A DNA stretch of 64,000 nt, taken from the NCBI GenBank assembly GCA_002964805.2, contig PUDQ02000010.1, positions 992,001 to 1,056,000 of the forward strand. Reading direction: 5' to 3'. Source of the DNA: Trametes villosa. Lineage: Eukaryota > Basidiomycota > Agaricomycetes > Polyporales > Polyporaceae. A program made the translations under genes and the position numbers. Shown here one piece after another: positions 36,343-47,777 of this stretch (the stretch's first letter is position 1; every line of letters begins with the position of its first letter). The notes below the pieces were generated by a model. That model saw nothing but the letters and a program-made list of their open reading frames with translations. It searched no databases and was not told the origin of the DNA.

Positions 36343-36953
36343 ATGTCGCGCGTTGTGCCGTCTAGTGAGGAGAGCTCAGGCCCGTCATCTGTGTCGACCC
36401 CCACCCCCCTCCCTGGGCGCCCCCCTGGCTCCCTAGCACCCTCCATCACCTCCATCTCGTCGCGCGTATCGAACCCCGCTCACATACCTCTGCGTCGTCG
36501 CATCTCAAAACAGCCCCACGTACGGAAGATGGGTATTCCTGTGGATATAGGCATAGCTGGGGGTTACGTGGTGGTGACTGCTGATATGTGGGAGAACGGT
36601 ACGTGCGCACCTGTTTCCACCCTACCTACCGTGCGACCTATGGTTCCAGGAGACCGTGCAGCGGAGTACGACGGCCCGCACGCTATACGCGTCACCCACA
36701 GCGAGCGCGTTTGCAAGGCGATTCGCATTCTTGTCAACATCGTTCGCCGTCGGGCGTCCATCCCTACCACCAAGCTCACAGGTGCATCGCCCAAGAACCG
36801 CACGACGTGAACCGCATCCTATCGACCGTAGTTATCCGCAAACGGTACGCCTATCGCCAGAAATTACTTACCACTGCCCTCATGCGCCCAGGCTCTCGCC
36901 CAGGTCAACGTCTTGACTATACCCATCCGCCCAGATGTACAGTCCAGATCTAG
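36343..36953 (+). CDS. Possible small hypothetical protein
   Basis: Three exons can be joined: 36343 to about 36598, intron of about 51 nt (GTACGT ... TCCAG), then the exon ending KLTG near 36780, an intron of about 122 nt, and a last exon ending at the TAG 36951-36953. The product of about 145 residues has a Ser/Pro-rich N-terminus and then IPVDIGIAGGYVVVTADMW and RVTHSERVCKAIRILVNIV. I do not recognise a family. Both introns are supported only by splice signals and frame. Confidence 0.3.
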
Positions 36954-38600
36954 TACCGTACACCCCGCGAATTATGGTATTCTCGTGTTTCTACCTGTAC
37001 CAACCCGTGTCAGCTTGCGTAAAGGTCCACGATTTTGCGGTTCCACGGCTCGTATCACACGTCCGAACGCACATACCTGCACAACCTACTCGCTCCGTCT
37101 GCGCCTATGAGGCCTTCCATTTTTGGTGATGTACTTGCATTTCGAGAGGTCTATACCGTATCCGTAAGTTCCAACTGGCATGCCCAGAATATTCATGCTT
37201 ACCTCACCTTCCCCGCAGTTTGGTGGATACCACTCTCCGTCGGCGACGCTTCCGCACGGTGTCGGCCTCCGTCACACCGGGCCCGCGGCTGGTCATCTCC
37301 TACCACAGCTTTCCCTCACCGTCGGGACACAAGACCATACATGACTTGATGCGCGGAGGGTCTTGCTACAGAACGTCTGAACCTATAGAGCATCCGGCTT
37401 CGATGGCAGCGTTTATGCTGTGTCTTCAGCACACACATTCTCTCCCCCTACTGGCCGCCGCGGGTAGTCCATGTCCCGTCTCGGACTGCCCGTTCTGACC
37501 ACTCACAGTTCGCAACTATAGTCAGATACGACCCGAGACCCATCCCCTCATTGCGTCGCCACCACGAACCTCGATCACTGCTACCGGAGCTTGTTCCCGC
37601 CCGTCCTTGGGAACATCCGACAGCATCACCGTCACGTTCAGCACTGGTGCCGCTGCCGATACACGGCCGTTCACTGACCTCAGCGTCGTCGCTGTGAGGG
37701 TACACACACCGGGTCCTCTTCGAGCGCGGAAGAAGACTGCGCGCGCGATGTCGAATGATGCGCCGGCCCTGCACATACCGGCCAACTCGCGCAGACGTTG
37801 AAACCGTACTAGATATCGAATCAGAATAGAAAGACACTGAAGGCCACATGCTTACGGGGTGATTCCATGCTCCACGAGTGCAGATGTACGTAAGATAGCG
37901 TGTGTGGTACATGCAACCGCAACGGAGCATGAGCGCACCAAGTGAGCTACATCTGGCACCTGATCAGGTGCACTCTTCGGACCGCACATGCTATGCATGC
38001 TCGATCTCAAAGGTTGCCTAGCGCGCGATGACTCACTACCCGAGCGAAGGACGCACGGTTTGCTGCCGCTTGCAGAGGTCCTCGTCAGTGTCGCCCATGC
38101 AAGCTCGGGAGGAGGCATAGATACCTTGCTCGCTCGCCCTAAAACGCAACGCCATGACCACGATTGGTAAAACACCACTATCGGCCGAGTCCAACCACGC
38201 GCACGTCAGATGGGGAGCCCGCTACGCGCAGGGTAGGCGGAGCCTCTCGAGCGAGATACGGCTGGCTACAAATGAGATGCTCGATGGCCGCGCCGCGAGC
38301 GCCGCGAGATTCACACGGTGCGCCGTTCCTACACACCCTCCATAGATCGCGAGGACGCCATCGGGAAGTAGTAGCCGGGCTGACGAGTCATAATGTTCTG
38401 CCGGGGAAAGTCGCGCATCAGCCCCGCACACGCGCTCATAGGAGGAGGGCTAGATACCTTGCTCAGGCACACGACCGCGCAGCGCCACGACCATGATCCG
38501 TACGACTGTCCGTAAGGCCCGCACCATCCGTGAACCTCGTCCACAATTTGATGAACGCTACTCCGAGACCAAAGGCCCTCGACGGTACACTATTATGAGG
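36954..38600. other. No confident gene; weak exon pieces and a diverged tandem duplication
   Basis: An exon-like piece at 37107-37163 with a good donor (GTAAGT) precedes a YAG at 37218. On the minus strand, frames around 38178-38060 and 38510-38390 share a SWSWRC ... SKVS.PPP pattern, suggesting an old duplication about 340 bp apart. Neither is called as a gene. Confidence 0.3.
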
Positions 38601-38601
38601 T

Positions 38602-39009
38602 GAATTCAAAGTGGCGATTCGACGGTGAGTCCGCCACCGATTCGAGCTACCGATTCCGCACTGCAGCAAGCGGGAACGCTGGGAGCGTGCAAGGCTCGGG
38701 AATGAGTGAGCGGGAACAAGCAGGAACGGTACCTTGTCGGGCCTTGAACATGCCACTTGCAGCCACGGTACTTTGGCTGGCTACGCAGGCTTCCCGTCCC
38801 TGCACACCGTCTCCGCACTCCACCGAATTTTCACTTCATGTATCGTTCAGGTCCCTTCCGCGTTCCTGTGCCATTAAATCAGCGGTAGCACGCCTCCAGT
38901 GAGAAGAAGACTTGCATTTGTCGTGCAGCCACCCTGAATCTAAGCTCTGATCGGTGATCGGTAGCTCGGATCGGTGGCGGAATCGCCGCCGAATCGCCAC
39001 TTTGAATCC
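38602..39009. mobile_element. MITE-like element with ~50-bp terminal inverted repeats
   Basis: The left end (38602-38653, ATTCAAAGTGGCGATTCG ...) is matched in reverse complement by 38959-39009, with mismatches in about a tenth of positions. The roughly 300-bp centre has no coding capacity. No clear target-site duplication was seen. The TIRs differ from those of the MULE. Confidence 0.7.
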
Positions 39010-40520
39010 CCCTATTGTCGCCCAACGCAATATTCTATACGCCCGGGCACAATACGCCCAGTGCCCGTAACCTATCTACATAGGTACGTCCAACTATCCC
39101 GCGCTGCACCTAGAGCTCATTCCATCCACGTCGGCTAAGGAGTATTTAGGGGTATTCAGCCAACGGCAAGAGGCTTTGATTTACATTGCGGGTTCGTTCC
39201 ACCCCGCAGCTAATACTACTGCCACGGCAGCGAAAGGGAGAGTTTTTATAGCTTGTATTGAGTTTGCACATAGACTGAGCTCCTCGTTCGCGGATCAGCA
39301 GAGTGTGCAACTCGTTGTGAGCCTCCAGCGAACTGCTCGAACATATGGCAACTTGGCGCGACTGTGCTTGGTTCCATACATCGTGATAAACCTCGTCCGC
39401 GGAATAGCTTTGGGCAAGAAACGGTTGAGAGCATCTGTCGGTAAGGCGCGCACGTCCGCCCGACCGTCGCCATATTCGTCTGTCGCGCTCCAAAGGAGAG
39501 TGATGTTCTGAATAGCACCACGCCCCCGCCTTGACATGCGGTGCCCCTAAGCTGCGAGCGAAAGTGTCGAGCCCGAGCTGCGCAGGTACCACGAGGCGGA
39601 TTGCGGTAGCACTCGCGGAGTTGCTTGCACGTCTGGAGAACACGTCCACACACACAACGACCTGCCACAGAGTCGATCCATACGAGCAAAGAGGGCCAAG
39701 GCAAAGAAACCGAGCATGGGATGCACGAATATACATCATTGGAGATCGAACCTGGGAGAGTGTGCAGATGCGCGACGCTGTACGTGATGTTCCGGAGACG
39801 GATGGCGAGCTAGGCGAGATACCAGATGCAGCCGCCTGATCGGAGGGCGCGGGGCGACAGCATTGACACGGAAGCGGGAAATCTGATAGGTGAGTCTGAC
39901 GCTGACGTAGCACTAAGCGTTAGGGAGGGCTGCTTTAACGCGATTCCGGGAGCCCTACGTGGTAAGTGCTCGCGCTACCATGGCTGGAGGCCGCGAAGGA
40001 CACGCCGAAACATGGGAGCGAGCCGCAACACCCGAAAGCGGCCTGGAGGGCGCAGGGACTGCGATGCCGCCTGGATCCCGAGAGGGAAGCACGAGGGCAC
40101 GTAGAGGAGGACAGGAGGAAGGAAGGACGGGCGACGAAGCGAGCGGAAGAGAGAGTGTGTGTCCAGCGACAAGGATTCGAGCGTACGGGAAGGTCGGTCG
40201 CGATATCTTCTGGCAATGCCGGGATGACTACATTTACACCGGTCAGAGGAGACGCTGGCAAAGAGGGAAAGAGGGGCGTACCGTGAACTAGCGCTCCGGC
40301 TGGTGCGCATGCCCAGGCCTGGCTGCGCTTGGTGCTGCAGTGGGTCACCGATGTGCTCGTGCTGGTGTACCAGCCCTGGTCATCCTCGAGTCGTGCCCGC
40401 CGACGTCTCAGAGAGCGCGTACGATCGAGCAGACCGTCATCGGCATGCGCACAGGGCTCTCGACACGGCAGCACTCGCGCGGCAGACGCGGCGACTGCAG
40501 ATTAAGCACAGGCTATTGGC

Positions 40521-40574
40521 GGGCTGAGCGGGCTGAGCGGGCTGAGCGGGCTGAGCGGGCTGAGCGGGCTGAGC
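40521..40574. repeat. 9-bp minisatellite, six units
   Basis: Six perfect units of GGGCTGAGC. The matching place in arm B (about 57544-57570) has three. This is the simplest visible sign that the two arms have diverged since duplication. Confidence 0.9.
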
Positions 40575-41090
40575 GGGCCTGCGGGGTCCAGGGCGTCCGT
40601 CGCGTCGAATACCGTCACCAAGGTCGTTTCGGGGTCGGAGGCAAGGCCTAGTGCGAGCGTTCAGAGACGCTGCTCAGCACGCTCCGCGGTTGGCTCGATG
40701 CCTCGGGAAGGCCAGCGGGATTGTCGCGAGGAACGGGAGGACGAGCGGGCGACCCTACAGTCCAGAGCGGATAGAGGGCGGGGTGTCTCGCCGCGCATGT
40801 CGCAGGGCGAGAGAAGACGGTGGATGGGCAGGGGAGGGAATGTCCGCAATGTCTCGAATGGGCGGAACCTGCGAGCGGGTGCCGCCTGGCGGAAGGGCCG
40901 GTCCTGGCGGGCGCGTGTGGAGGCCATACGGGCCCAGGTGCGGGTGTGCTACGACTGCCGGCGGAGATGTCGTTGGGTAAGACGTAGATGCCCGGCTGGT
41001 GGTCTGAACGGGAGATGCCCCGGTCCGAACGACAGAACCTCGAGCTCGTCGAACGCAGAGGAGCGGTCTTTTCCGCGGGCGAGTCGCGCA

Positions 41091-41181
41091 GCCTGCAGGG
41101 GAGATAACCCGTGCAGGCCAGGAAAGAGGGGAGGGAGGAGGCGGGGTGGGAGGATCTGAGCGGGAGATAACCCAGCTCAGA
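41091..41181 (-). repeat. Hairpin pair of the GGTTATNTCC family, in arm A
   Basis: 41091-41118 has stem GCCTGCA/TGCAGGC and 41155-41181 has stem TCTGAGC/GCTCAGA. Both enclose GGGAGATAACCC (plus strand), the reverse complement of the shared core. The stems are unrelated in sequence. Confidence 0.85.
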
Positions 41182-41462
41182 CTCGGAGGTGATGGGCGGA
41201 TGAGAGATTCACGACGGCCAGTGCGCCGTGTGTGGAGATTCAGAAGGAGAGAGTCAGAGAGAGAGTAGGGATTCGATCCATTAACACGTACTATTGTCGC
41301 TACACCGGACCGCAAAGGCAGCTACTTACATAATACTAACTACTCCCAACTCCGACTGAAGCCTCCGTAGCCTTCTGTTGTCGCGCGACGCGCGCCTATG
41401 GCCTTGTATTCTCAGAGTCCGGCTCTCGCGACGACCTCTCTCTCGCTCTCATCTTCATCCCT

Positions 41463-41489
41463 GCTGTAGGCGGTTATTTCCGCTACAGC
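41463..41489 (+). repeat. Single hairpin of the GGTTATNTCC family, in arm A
   Basis: Stem GCTGTAG/CTACAGC around CGGTTATTTCCG. A third stem sequence with the same core; copy B has it at 56632-56658. Confidence 0.85.
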
Positions 41490-41816
41490 CCGCTCCCCTC
41501 CGCCACCCTCCACTGCATGTGCTGGTATCCACCGCATTGCTGTCGCTGATCTCAACCTGTCCTACACGAGGCCTGCTCGCACCCAATCGTCCAAGTCCAC
41601 GCACGACGCGTCCCTCGACGCACTCAAACTCGTACCGGACCCGGAGCCCCGTCGGATACTGCGTCGGGAGCACCTGTAGACTGCCCGTACGCGTCCTCTT
41701 CATGTTGAGTCCCGCTTGGGCGCGGCCCGACGCGCCCCTGTGCTACGTTGTATCGACGTCTGCCGAGCGTTCAGGCCGACCCCGGGCGTCGGCTTCCATA
41801 CTGACGTGAACGACCA

Positions 41817-42042
41817 CTCTAACCAGCGTTTCGGGTATATTCACGCATCACCGACGTCATCAATGTAATTCAAACGCGCCCTACTGCTCGCGCCCGTCCG
41901 TACTCACGCGTATCCCGGTACAGCCCCCTCTCCCTTCACATGCTGGTCAGCTCGTTCCCGCTGCGGCCTCTACGAACTCGGCTTCCCCTCGGCGACTAAA
42001 GGATATGTTAGCTCACAGCTCCTGTCAGATGTGAGCATGTTT
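41817..42042. other. Short intergenic stretch
   Basis: Between arm A and the acidic-tail gene. Nothing recognised; it presumably includes the gene's 3' UTR. Confidence 0.4.
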
Positions 42043-42921
42043 CTATACCTCTGTCCTCCTCCTCTTCCTGCTCACTGTCTCCTCCTCCTCCTCTTCCTCC
42101 TCCCCCTCCTCCTCCCCCTCCTCTTCCTCCTCCTCTTCCTCCTCCTCCTCGTCCACACTTTCGTCGTCCCAAGGGGGCACCTCCATCCAGGGGCCAGCTG
42201 TCAAAGTATGTCATTATCATCGCATGACGGAACACGTAAACATGGACATACACTGATAGACCCTTTCGCTGAATTCGTCGTTTGAGTCGCCCATGTTCAG
42301 CAGCTTAGGGTTGGTCGCGTAGAGACGTGTCGTAGGCGCGAAGTACTTGTTGAACTGACGCGCAACTTCATACATGCGCTCTTCGGCGAGCCGGCGTTGA
42401 GATATGAACGTGCTCTTGGCCTCCATGAGTGCAGACAAGAAGCCGAAGTACTCATGTTCGTGCTCGAACACGAACTGAGTCCAGCAGGAGCGGCCTCGTG
42501 ATTTGATTCCTACCAGGTACTCGGTCTTTGGGGTGGCCTATTAGTTACGCCGTCCTGACAACGTGGATAGAGAAACCATCTACCTGGTCGCATGAGATGG
42601 CCAGTTTCTCGTCTATGATAGCCATGCCTGGGACCGTGTCGCCGCTATCGGCGGGACCGCGCTCAATCCAGTTTTTGCGCGCAACGACAGCATCTGATAC
42701 AGCGCATAAGACTAGCGGCAGCATACAAGACGAAGTCACTTACGTAGGCCAGGTATAACTCTGACAATCACCACGAATACCGGCTGTGAGCCATAAACCC
42801 CACCGTCGTCCGGAACGCACATATTGAAAGCTCCGCCAGGCGGACTAAGAGACAGGTAGACAGAGCTTCCCGAGTAGACAGAAGTAATGGCAGGATTTGC
42901 GGGCGTGTCGCTCTGAGACAT
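42043..42921 (-). CDS. Hypothetical protein with long poly-Glu tail
   Basis: Four exons join in frame: 42744-42921, 42560-42693, 42252-42525 and 42043-42197, giving 246 residues. No family is recognised. The N-terminal half has SVYLSLSPPGGAFNM and FVVIVRVIPGL beta-strand-like segments. The middle is GIKSRGRSCWTQFVFEHEHE, then a helical KSTFISQRRLAEERMYEVA. The C-terminus is a run of about 22 Glu with single Gly interruptions, then TVSRKRRRTEV, a possible nuclear signal. The Glu run is encoded by a CTC/CTT-rich minisatellite (42053-42160). The donor at 42251 (GTATGT) is preferred because it gives this frame. It lies between duplicated arm A and unit C. Confidence 0.65.
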
Positions 42922-43156
42922 GTCGACGGGACTGGCCTATCCGAGGGCAAGCCGAGGGGAGGTCGAGGGTTGACCAGCATCGATACAGATTGGCGGGAGT
43001 CTTAACCATGTAGTAGCACAAAGCAACGGCCCTGGACAAAGGTCGTTGTCATCGGCGCTGGACAAAGGCCATTATCATCAGCGCTAGCGCTAGATAATGG
43101 GGGATTGAAGCACATGAGGCCCTGGGCACGAGTGCAGGATGCTGTGTCAAGGCGAG

Positions 43157-44096
43157 AGGCGGCCGCGGTGCCGGGAGAGAGTGGCGAGTGGCGGCAGCGG
43201 AAAGGACAAGCGAGAGGCGCGCTCGGAAGCGGAAAGTCGAAAGTCGAAAGTCGGAAGCGTGGGCGCTTGCAGGGCGCGCGGCGCGGGGATTCCCACGGAC
43301 TGTCTCGCTCTCAACTCAACGTTCAACGTTCAACTGTCGCACTGTCCACCGAGTACTCGCGCTCACCGCTCTCCTCTCGTACACCGGCTCTCGGCGGCCG
43401 CCCTCAAGGCAAGCACAAAGCAACCGTCGTCCACGCCCTCGCGGACCCTGCCAACGCCGGCCCCCAGGCCCGCGACGCCGATCATGCACGCAAGCCCGCG
43501 AGCAGCGTCCGGCATGCTGCCGCCGCGCACGCTAGGCGAGTGCCGTGCGGTCGAGAGCCCTGTGCGCATGCCGACGACGGTCTGCTCGATCGTACGCGCT
43601 CTCTGAGACGTCGGCGGGCACGACTCGAGGATGACCAGGGCTGGCACACCGGCACCCGCCCCCGCGAGCGTGGGCGCCGACGCGCCTGGCCGAGAGCGCG
43701 CGCGACACAACACAACTTCGTCCTTCTCCACCCACGGCGCGCTGGCCGTCTCCCTCCTGCCACATCCGCCCACCACCTCCGAGTCTGCGCTGGGTTATTT
43801 CCCGCTCAGACCCTCCCTCCCCGCCCCCTCCCTCTCCTCTTCCCTGGCCTGCACGGGTTATCTCCCCTGCAGGCTGCGCGACTCGTCCGCGGACAAGGCT
43901 CTCTATCCCCCAATATGCGCCCGTTCGCACCTGCCTCAGGCTCGCTGCCTATCCGCAACACTCAGACCGCCGCCGCCAGCCCGGGCGAACACGGCGAAGG
44001 GCAAACCTATGCCTGTACGTCGAGAACGCTCTCCCCCGGCGGCCGGGATGTTCGTCGTGTAAACAAGTTCACTCATTCGTCACCGCAGGCTCTCAT
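43157..44096 (+). repeat. Direct duplication unit C (copy at 60857-61793)
   Basis: About 0.94 kb that recurs almost base for base as unit D. It begins GCGGCCGCGGTGCC and ends CACCGCAGGCTC at both places, and the flanks differ. It includes a ~110-bp module also present in arms A and B (here 43545-43650) and a hairpin pair. An open frame runs through it, but its composition and the equal openness of other frames argue against coding. Confidence 0.85.
43784..43874 (+). repeat. Hairpin pair of the GGTTATNTCC family, in unit C
   Basis: 43784-43810 has TCTGCGC/GCTCAGA (one mismatch) around GGGTTATTTCCC. 43847-43874 has GCCTGCA/TGCAGGC around GGGTTATCTCCC. Confidence 0.85.
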
Positions 44097-44153
44097 CAAA
44101 GAGGACAGCTGTATTACAAGGGTGCATATAATCGATGGCAGCTGAATACCCAA

Positions 44154-45466
44154 CTAAAGGAACTGGAGTATTTCGTCAGAAACGTCTTTGAGCAGTTGCA
44201 TGATTTGGGCCTGGTCCTAAAGTTATCATTAGAAGTAAAATCGACGCTTGGTTGAGGCCTCTTGCCTCTAGAACTTTGTCAAGCTCCTGGTGAAGCGAGA
44301 CCACGACGGAAAGAGCCTCCAAGAGATCCGTGATAGGGAAGACACTGCGACGCGTATTGACAACGACAGGCAGGCTGCTAGCGTGGTTTAGCTCAACCTA
44401 GGGGTCGATGAGCACAATTTAATCATTGGGACTATCGACAGACACACCTGGATAGCGTCGAAGGCGCTCCGCTGACGCATCAGCTGTGCTTGCAAGTTGA
44501 TGCGAAGCGTCAGATAGTTGGAAACCAGATGGTCCCTATCGTCCAACGAGGTACGCTGTAGAGCCATAGGCCACGATGTTGCAGCCCGTGTATGGTATAC
44601 GTGGGTGAATTGCCGGATTGCCGAGCATTCTTCGATAACATCGTGTATGCTCTGCACCACTCCAGACAACCGTCCTCTCAGGGCTGCCCTGGTTGCATGT
44701 GGTGGCAGCGCCGCAATCAGCCAGTCAAACTCACTCTGGTTAAAGGTGAGGTCAGTGTACCAATTCGAAATGCTTTTCTAGCACCACATACGGGGGGAAG
44801 AGCAAGAACTTCGAGCCGCGATCGCATGTAGTCAGCTCGACAGTTGAGGAACGATTCGCCGTCGGCACACGCGTCTAGACCTTGTCGAATACAGTTGAAT
44901 TTGAACTGTATGATGTCGCGCTTCCGAACCTCAACGCCTTCGCGCTTCCTGTTGAAAACCTCTTCAGCCTGCTTCCAGAACGTAGTCAGTTTGACGAGCA
45001 GGCATATCATGCGGAGAACACGGACCACCAACAAGCTATCGCGTATATCGACTGTCGCCTGGACGGTTGATTGGAGCTTTCTATTCAAGTTTCCCAGCGC
45101 ATCCGTATCGTGTGCCATCTGGGCAGCTGTTTTGAGCTCGTGTCGCAAGCCTTGACGATACTGCAGATTGGTCTTGTAGATAAACTCGACGAAGGTCGAG
45201 AGACTCAGATCCGGGGTGTCCATCTGCGCGCTGAAGCGTTTCAGGAAACTATATAGCCAGTCAGACATACATTGGAGGCAAAGGTTGCATCGGTGATTTT
45301 CTTACGCAGCACGTTCACTTTCAATTCTGACTTGAAGACTGTCCATTTCTGCGCGAGTGTTGTCCAAAGCGGAAACTTGGGCTTCCAGAGCGAGGGCTTC
45401 TGAGAGTTGGACAGGGTCGGGGTTCTTGACCGTACTCCCTAAAGCGCTGATATAGGGACCAGACAT
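44154..45466 (-). CDS. Helical hypothetical protein
   Basis: Five exons join in frame: 45306-45466, 44792-45248, 44448-44735, 44275-44397 and 44154-44216, giving 363 residues. No family is recognised. The protein looks mostly alpha-helical with coiled-coil-like stretches: SEALALEAQVSALDNTRAE near the start, WKQAEEVFNRKREGVEVRKR in the middle, and DQAQIMQLLKDVSDEILQFL at the end. There is no signal peptide. The final intron is supported because it replaces an out-of-frame tail with a heptad-like C-terminus. The upstream region faces the dynamin-like gene, so the two are divergent. It is probably a lineage-specific fungal gene. Confidence 0.65.
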
Positions 45467-46254
45467 AGTGATCGAATCGGTGCAGGTGTGGGGTGAGTAG
45501 CGCAAATGCGGAGGCTGCGTGTTGAAATCCGGGAGTGCGAGGCTTCTTATAAATGACAGCGCCACAGGATCGCAGAAGAAACAAAGGGATGTTGTCTATT
45601 ACGTTTGGTACATGAAGCAGACTGTTAGCTATGTCTGCACGGATAACGGAGGTGGGGCCATATCCATGGTACGTTCTGGTGTTGGGGTACACCAGGCGCA
45701 ATTCGAACCAAGGCGAGCGTCTCGGACGAGCTTCGTTTGTTCTCACCTCGATATGCCCACGTCGCTATGTAATCCAAGTGCGGGAGCTCGGAAGCGGGGG
45801 GTCCGGAATCACCGGAAACTTCAACGATTGTCACAAATCTGAAAGAACTTGGTGCAACAGCATGAGACGGTTGTAAAGCCCATTGGCACTTCCACCTCTC
45901 GTTGTCCGCTCGGGGACAAATTACCGGGGGCTGACGCGCTGGAGTGTGCCCGATCTGAGATTGTGGGTCTGTAGCCTCCGACGCACGTACGTTTCCTTAG
46001 TTCGTGCGCGCTACTAGGGACCGCATAATGGGATGTAGTACAATCGACCTTGGTCTCCGCATCATGATCGGATAATCCGCGGCAGCACGTACCTCATCCG
46101 CGTTTGTCAGGGATGCGCCTGCCTCCCCACTTATAAGTTCGCTCGGAGATGCAAGCACAATCTCACTAGAGCTTACCCCTACTAGAGCTTGACTTTCTTC
46201 AAGTCGCGGATTCTCTCCAGTTTTGTGTTCTGCTTGAAACTCTGATAGCATATC
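45467..46254. other. Divergent intergenic region
   Basis: Lies between the helical protein and the truncated dynamin. I searched it for a dynamin GTPase domain (P-loop GxxxSGKSS, DLPG, TKxD) and found none in either strand. Confidence 0.5.
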
Positions 46255-47628
46255 ATGTCTCCAGCTTTCGACCGTAATGCAACACGCTCTGTCGAACCAT
46301 CGGTGCAGGAGCCCAACCGGATGGGTTCGCATGCCGGAGACCTGTGCGTAAACTTGACGACACCCATGTCATCTGCATCGCACTGACCACAGACCCTAGT
46401 GGAGGTGGAGAAGATCAGGGGCCAATACTGCCGACTTGCGATACATCGTCTATTCCTCGATTGCGACTCTCGGAGGACATGAGCACCAATCCAATCAGCC
46501 GTGTCTTGGGACTGGTGGGATCGTTCACTGCGGCAGTGAGAATGACCGTCGAAGGTTTCCCGGAACAGGCGGCGCTGGTACGGGAAAACCGCGGGTCTTA
46601 CGAGCGTTTTGCACGCGACTTGCGCGATCGTGCTCCCCTGTTTATACCTCTGGTTTCTGGGGCAGAAGATGAGACGCGGCCCGATGCGTCCATGGCGATG
46701 GAGTCGTCGCATTGCCAACGGGAGTTAGCTAGCGGGGCGATCTTCCTGGACACTCTCAGGGAAAAGGTCAACTCGTGAGTACCGTCAGACAACAAGCACG
46801 ACTGTGTATTGGCTTGACGAGCACGTTATATACAGGTACATCACGCGCGAGCAGACAGCTATGAGTTCCTACTCTGCCAAGTGCGCCTTGATTAGGACAT
46901 ATCAGGAGAGCTGGGATTCGCTCGCCGCAAGGTGCTTGGAGGAGGTGGAATCCACCTTCCGGGACCACCTTATACGTACTCTCGAACAACATCTTGGTCA
47001 CTCCAACACATTGCTGAAAACCGTCAAGTGAGTACATCGTATAAGATTCATATCCATCGCTCACGGCCATGTCAGGCCAATTGTTCTTGAACTGCTTGAT
47101 GAGCGTTTTGCAATTACCGAGCAGCAGATCAAGTTTTTGCTCAAGTACGAGTCGAATCATCCCTCAACGCAGAACGTGGACGAAATGGCGATGTTGTGTG
47201 GCAATTACCTTGCTTTGTATAAAGGCTCACCCCGGGACGCTCTCATCAAGCAAGATACATGTCCTATAGAGCTTCACGACGCCGTAGATGGCAGCATGCC
47301 TTCTTCAGAGGCCCCTCCCACCCCAATGACAGCGTCGACGAACTTGAGAATCGGACACGGTTACGACGAAGAACTGAAGTTAATGGCCGAAATGAGGGCA
47401 TACATCGAACTGTCTTCTAAGGTGCGCGTTTGCTCGGATTAAATGACATCGTGCTGACAAGTGGTGTTGTAGCGCTTCATGGATTACGTTCCATGTGCGA
47501 TTGACCAACATCTCCTTCTTGAGTACTCAAACGTTCTCCGCGACACCCTAGTTAAGAGGTTGGGAGTCATGGGGATTGGCGCCACTATGCGATGCGCGCG
47601 GTACCTTGGCGAAGGCATAGATATCTGA
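46255..47628 (+). CDS. Dynamin-like protein lacking the GTPase domain
   Basis: C-terminal half of a fungal dynamin/Mx-type GTPase. Well-supported exons: the exon ending 46774, then 46836-47027, 47076-47421 and 47473-47628. Seen: stalk segments NPISRVLGLVGSFTAAVR and RGSYERFARDLRDRAPLFIP, then SYITRE ... YSAKCALIRTYQESWDSLAA, the HPSTQNVDEM block, and a GTPase effector domain YDEELKLMAEMRAYIELSSK / RFMDYVPCAIDQHLLLEY. The start is uncertain. ATG 46255 followed by a short intron reaches the frame, but it is an arbitrary choice because no GTPase domain exists upstream. It is either a truncated pseudogene or a stalk-only protein that could act on other dynamins; the second is inference. Confidence 0.65.
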
Positions 47629-47777
47629 TGTTGTGTATTCTGTCCGTTATAACTGCGTTGTATGATCACTTTGCTTGTAGAAGATGCTGATATACCGGGT
47701 ATGTGCAAGACCATCGGTGGGAGAAGATTGAACACGAAGGTGAGGGGTAGCGTCGTAACAATGCTGGATGGTATCAG
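47629..47777. other. Convergent 3' region
   Basis: Short space between the dynamin-like gene and the next gene, which converge here. No feature recognised. Confidence 0.4.

Larger units (their letters stand above)
39140..41816 (+). repeat. Large duplication, arm A (inverted copy at 56302-59365)
   Basis: About 2.7 kb that recurs in reverse complement on the right, with very high identity except for one indel of roughly 0.4 kb (A lacks DNA present in B around 58560-58985) and a minisatellite length difference. Protein-like stretches in plus orientation (TRRIAVALAELLARLENTSTH at about 39590, and 39826-40104) suggest it once carried a gene, but no intact model can be built. It contains three hairpins and the 9-bp minisatellite. 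Confidence 0.85.

Noticed and set aside
40990..41185. Hairpins as GATA-factor binding sites
   Set aside because: Several cores contain AGATAA, but others read AAATAA or ACATAA, so a GATA site is not the conserved feature.
43105..44145. 346-residue frame through unit C, repeated as 334 residues in unit D
   Set aside because: Conserved between C and D only because the DNA is duplicated. Other frames are equally open and the hairpins lie within it.
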